Source of the DNA: JBBDIO01 sp040880365
Lineage (GTDB): Bacteria > Chloroflexota > Anaerolineae > Caldilineales > Caldilineaceae
Assembly (NCBI GenBank): GCA_040880365.1
Contig: JBBDIO010000053.1
Span: 1-7,723 of the forward strand
DNA: 7,723 nt
Reading direction: 5' to 3'
Below are positions 5,986 to 7,723 of this stretch, in pieces (position 1 is the first letter of the stretch; every line of letters starts with the position of its first letter). A program made the translations under genes and the position numbers. The notes beneath the pieces were generated by a model, which had not been told where the DNA came from, did no database searches, and saw only the letters and a program-made list of their open reading frames with translations.

Positions 5986-6696
5986 ATGTCAACGGCTTCT
6001 GCTCCGCGCAATATACAAAACGACACGCAGATGAAGATTCAGGCGTTGGTCTTCGATTTTGATGGGCTGATTGTGGATACGGAAACGCCCGAATTTGCCG
6101 CATGGCAGGCAGTTTTTGCCGCGCGCGGCTGTGAGCTGCCGCTGGCGACATGGGTGCTCAATATCGGAACCCGCGGCGTCGTGGATCCCTATGCACTATT
6201 GGCAGAACAGTTGGGTGCGCCTGTGGAACGGGAAACCGTGCGCGGGCAGGTTCGCGCCCACTACGATGCGCTGATCCAGGATCAACAACTGTTGCCGGGC
6301 GTGGGCGATTATCTGGAAGCCGCGCGCCAGGCGGGGATTCAACTGGCGGTGGCGTCCAGCTCGCGCCACGATTGGGTAGATCCGCATCTGCACGCCCACG
6401 GCATTCGCGACTATTTTGCCGAAGTGGTATGTGCCGATGATGTGACCGAGGTGAAACCCGATCCTGAACTCTACCGGCTGGCGTTGCGCCGTCTGGATCG
6501 CGCCCCTGCGCAGGCCATTGCATTGGAAGATTCGCCCAATGGCGTGCTGGCAGCCAAGGCGGCAGGCATGTATTGCGTCTTTGTGCCCAACGCCGTCACA
6601 GCGCATTTAACAGCCGCGGGCGCCGATCTGCAACTGACATCGCTGGCCCAGATGCCGCTCGCTGCGTTGGTGGCGACAATTTTGCCTGCTGTGTAA
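5986..6696 (+). CDS. HAD-superfamily hydrolase, beta-phosphoglucomutase/sugar-phosphatase-like (236 aa)
   Basis: This is a cytoplasmic subfamily I haloacid-dehalogenase enzyme, most likely acting on a sugar phosphate. Motif I is D24-F-D26-G-L-I-V-D-T-E, in which D24 is the nucleophile and D26 the acid/base. A helical cap follows at about residues 35-105. Motif II is S124 in AVASSS, motif III is K157 in VKPDPELY, and motif IV is E181-D182 in ALEDSPNGVLAAKAAG, which binds magnesium. The start is ATG 5986, with AGGA (5976-5979) six bases upstream. A second Met at residue 16 lies nearer the conserved core but has no ribosome binding site. It follows the SelA-like gene after a strong terminator, with no convincing promoter between, so expression may depend on readthrough or on an unrecognised promoter. 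Phosphatase and phosphomutase activity cannot be separated from sequence alone. Confidence 0.88.
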   Translation: MSTASAPRNIQNDTQMKIQALVFDFDGLIVDTETPEFAAWQAVFAARGCELPLATWVLNIGTRGVVDPYALLAEQLGAPVERETVRGQVRAHYDALIQDQQLLPGVGDYLEAARQAGIQLAVASSSRHDWVDPHLHAHGIRDYFAEVVCADDVTEVKPDPELYRLALRRLDRAPAQAIALEDSPNGVLAAKAAGMYCVFVPNAVTAHLTAAGADLQLTSLAQMPLAALVATILPAV

Positions 6697-6911
6697 AAGG
6701 CGTATGGCAATTGAATTTGTAATCCGCAGCACAGTTTGTGCGCTCATTTAGTTGCATATTCTTGTTTGATCGTCACGTTTTGGTGCGGTTTGGCGTCTTG
6801 ATTAGTAGCGCGGCCCCTATTTTGGGGTGTGCGCGGATTCAGTGCCGCGGTCGCCAAAGCGTCCACAGCCAACCGCATCACGCGATGGCGCACAGAGGGG
6901 GGACGTTGTCG
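6697..6911. other. Intergenic region between the HAD and enolase-family genes
   Basis: These 215 bases show no supported gene on the plus strand and no convincing promoter or terminator. They hold GCACA/TGTGC (6729-6741, three-base loop), a GC-rich dyad CCCC/GGGG (6814-6827) flanked by GCGC on both sides, and TGTGCGC in three places: 6737-6743, 6828-6834 and, inverted, 6888-6894. A purine-rich AGAGGGGGGA (6894-6903) may serve as the ribosome binding site of the next gene. Confidence 0.5.
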
Positions 6912-7723
6912 ATGAAGATCACCGATATCAAGACCTATTTGATGCACGCCAATGTTGCCGATAGTCCGGGCTGGAAGTCTCGCAACTGGCTTTTTATCAA
7001 AGTTTTCACCGATGAAGGCGTTTATGGCGTAGGCGAGGGCAGCGGTTGGCCGCGGGTCATCGAGACTGCGATCAAAGACCTGACGCCCATTTTGATCGGC
7101 GAAAATCCGTTTGACACCGAGAAGCTGTGGCAAAAGATGATGCTCGCCATGATGGGCCACGGCATGACCGGCGTGGTGGGGGGCGGCGCGATGACCGCCA
7201 TCGAAATGGCCTTGCTGGATATTAAAGGCAAGGCTTTGGGGGTACCGGTGTATGAATTGTTGGGCGGCAAGATTCGCGATAGTGTGCGGCTCTATGCCCA
7301 CGCCAGCACGCCCGACCGTGCCCGCGAACTGGTGGAACGGGGATTCACGGGTCTGAAAACGGGTGGCGTGCTCGAACCGCTGGCAAAGGTGGAAGCCATT
7401 CGCAATGCGGTGGGTCCCGACATTGATCTCATGGTGGATATTCACGGCCCGCCCTGGCTCACCACCCGCGACGCGATTCGCATGGGGCAGGCACTGGAAG
7501 AATATGACCTGCTCTTTTACGAGGATCCGGTAGCGCCGGAAAACATCGAGGCCATTGCCCGGGTCGCGGCGGCGGTCAATTTGCCGATTGCTGCGGGCGA
7601 ACGCCACGCCAGTGTGTGGGGTGTGCGTGAATTGATCGAACGCGAGATTGTCGATGTGATCCAACCCGATACCGGGCGCGCAGGCGGACTGTTGCAGATG
7701 AAGAAAATGGCCGCGCTGGCCGA
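6912..7723 (+). CDS. Enolase-superfamily (mandelate racemase/galactonate dehydratase-like) sugar-acid dehydratase, 3' end outside window
   Basis: The first 270 codons run to the window edge with no stop. The N-terminal capping domain begins MKITDIKTYLM, a typical opening. TAIEMALLDIKGKALGVPVYELLGG (95-119) is the family hallmark linking cap and barrel. In the barrel, metal ligands are predicted at D176 (VDIHG), E204 (YEDPV) and E230 (AAGERH), and IQPDTGRAGG (250-259) follows. H178, two residues after the first ligand, matches the D-x-H arrangement of galactonate-dehydratase-type enzymes. There is only one lysine (K149) where muconate cycloisomerases and mandelate racemase have K-x-K. The expected activity is dehydration of an aldonic or related sugar acid to a 2-keto-3-deoxy acid. 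The start is ATG 6912, with AGAGGGGGGA nine bases before; spacing is long, so the signal is moderate. Family members are usually about 380-400 residues, so roughly a third is missing. The substrate is uncertain. Confidence 0.88.
   Translation, partial: MKITDIKTYLMHANVADSPGWKSRNWLFIKVFTDEGVYGVGEGSGWPRVIETAIKDLTPILIGENPFDTEKLWQKMMLAMMGHGMTGVVGGGAMTAIEMALLDIKGKALGVPVYELLGGKIRDSVRLYAHASTPDRARELVERGFTGLKTGGVLEPLAKVEAIRNAVGPDIDLMVDIHGPPWLTTRDAIRMGQALEEYDLLFYEDPVAPENIEAIARVAAAVNLPIAAGERHASVWGVRELIEREIVDVIQPDTGRAGGLLQMKKMAALA

Noticed and set aside
6744..7664. Long minus-strand open frame (306 codons), His-rich
   Set aside because: It lies opposite the well-supported enolase-family gene, and the translation shows no domain and has the composition of a complementary-strand shadow in GC-rich DNA.

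Overview
The window is a stretch of GC-rich bacterial chromosome from a draft or metagenomic assembly; there is a run of ten N at 308-317. It carries four complete genes and two genes cut by the window edges on the functional side, in ordinary metabolic and transport families, separated by repeat-rich and hairpin-rich intergenic DNA. Promoters look like standard TTGACA/TATAAT boxes and ribosome binding sites are AAGGA/GGAG-like. No phage, insertion sequence, CRISPR or defence gene is visible. The gene families together with the style of the intergenic repeats would suit a free-living heterotroph such as a Chloroflexota member, but this is a low-confidence impression and there is no rRNA or other marker to fix the taxon.

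Left part (1-3409): the C-terminal half of a major facilitator transporter runs rightwards across the assembly gap and ends at 744. Facing it on the minus strand is a two-gene ABC exporter operon: an ATPase (3409 down to 2615) overlapping by 25 bases a 580-residue permease (2639 down to 897) that looks like two ABC-2 permease halves fused through a proline-rich linker. The short convergent gap between them is filled by a 119-bp inverted-repeat element built from two facing hairpins whose stems differ by compensatory changes.

Middle (3410-4759): a divergent intergenic region holds three tandem 16-bp repeats, a 7-bp inverted repeat directly upstream of a good promoter, and a ~115-base leader. 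It drives a 198-residue thioredoxin-fold protein with a CNHC active site, which is followed by a strong intrinsic terminator. A second good promoter (TTCACA, 18 bases, TATAAT) follows, with a ~200-base hairpin-containing leader.

Right part (4760-7723): a SelA-like PLP enzyme of the D-glucosaminate-6-phosphate ammonia-lyase type, then a strong terminator, a HAD-family sugar-phosphate phosphatase/phosphomutase-like hydrolase, and the first 270 codons of an enolase-superfamily sugar-acid dehydratase (galactonate-dehydratase-like). The three point the same way and plausibly belong to one sugar-acid or amino-sugar-acid catabolic theme (dehydration, deamination, dephosphorylation), although terminators and gaps mean they are probably not one simple operon. 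That functional link is inference.
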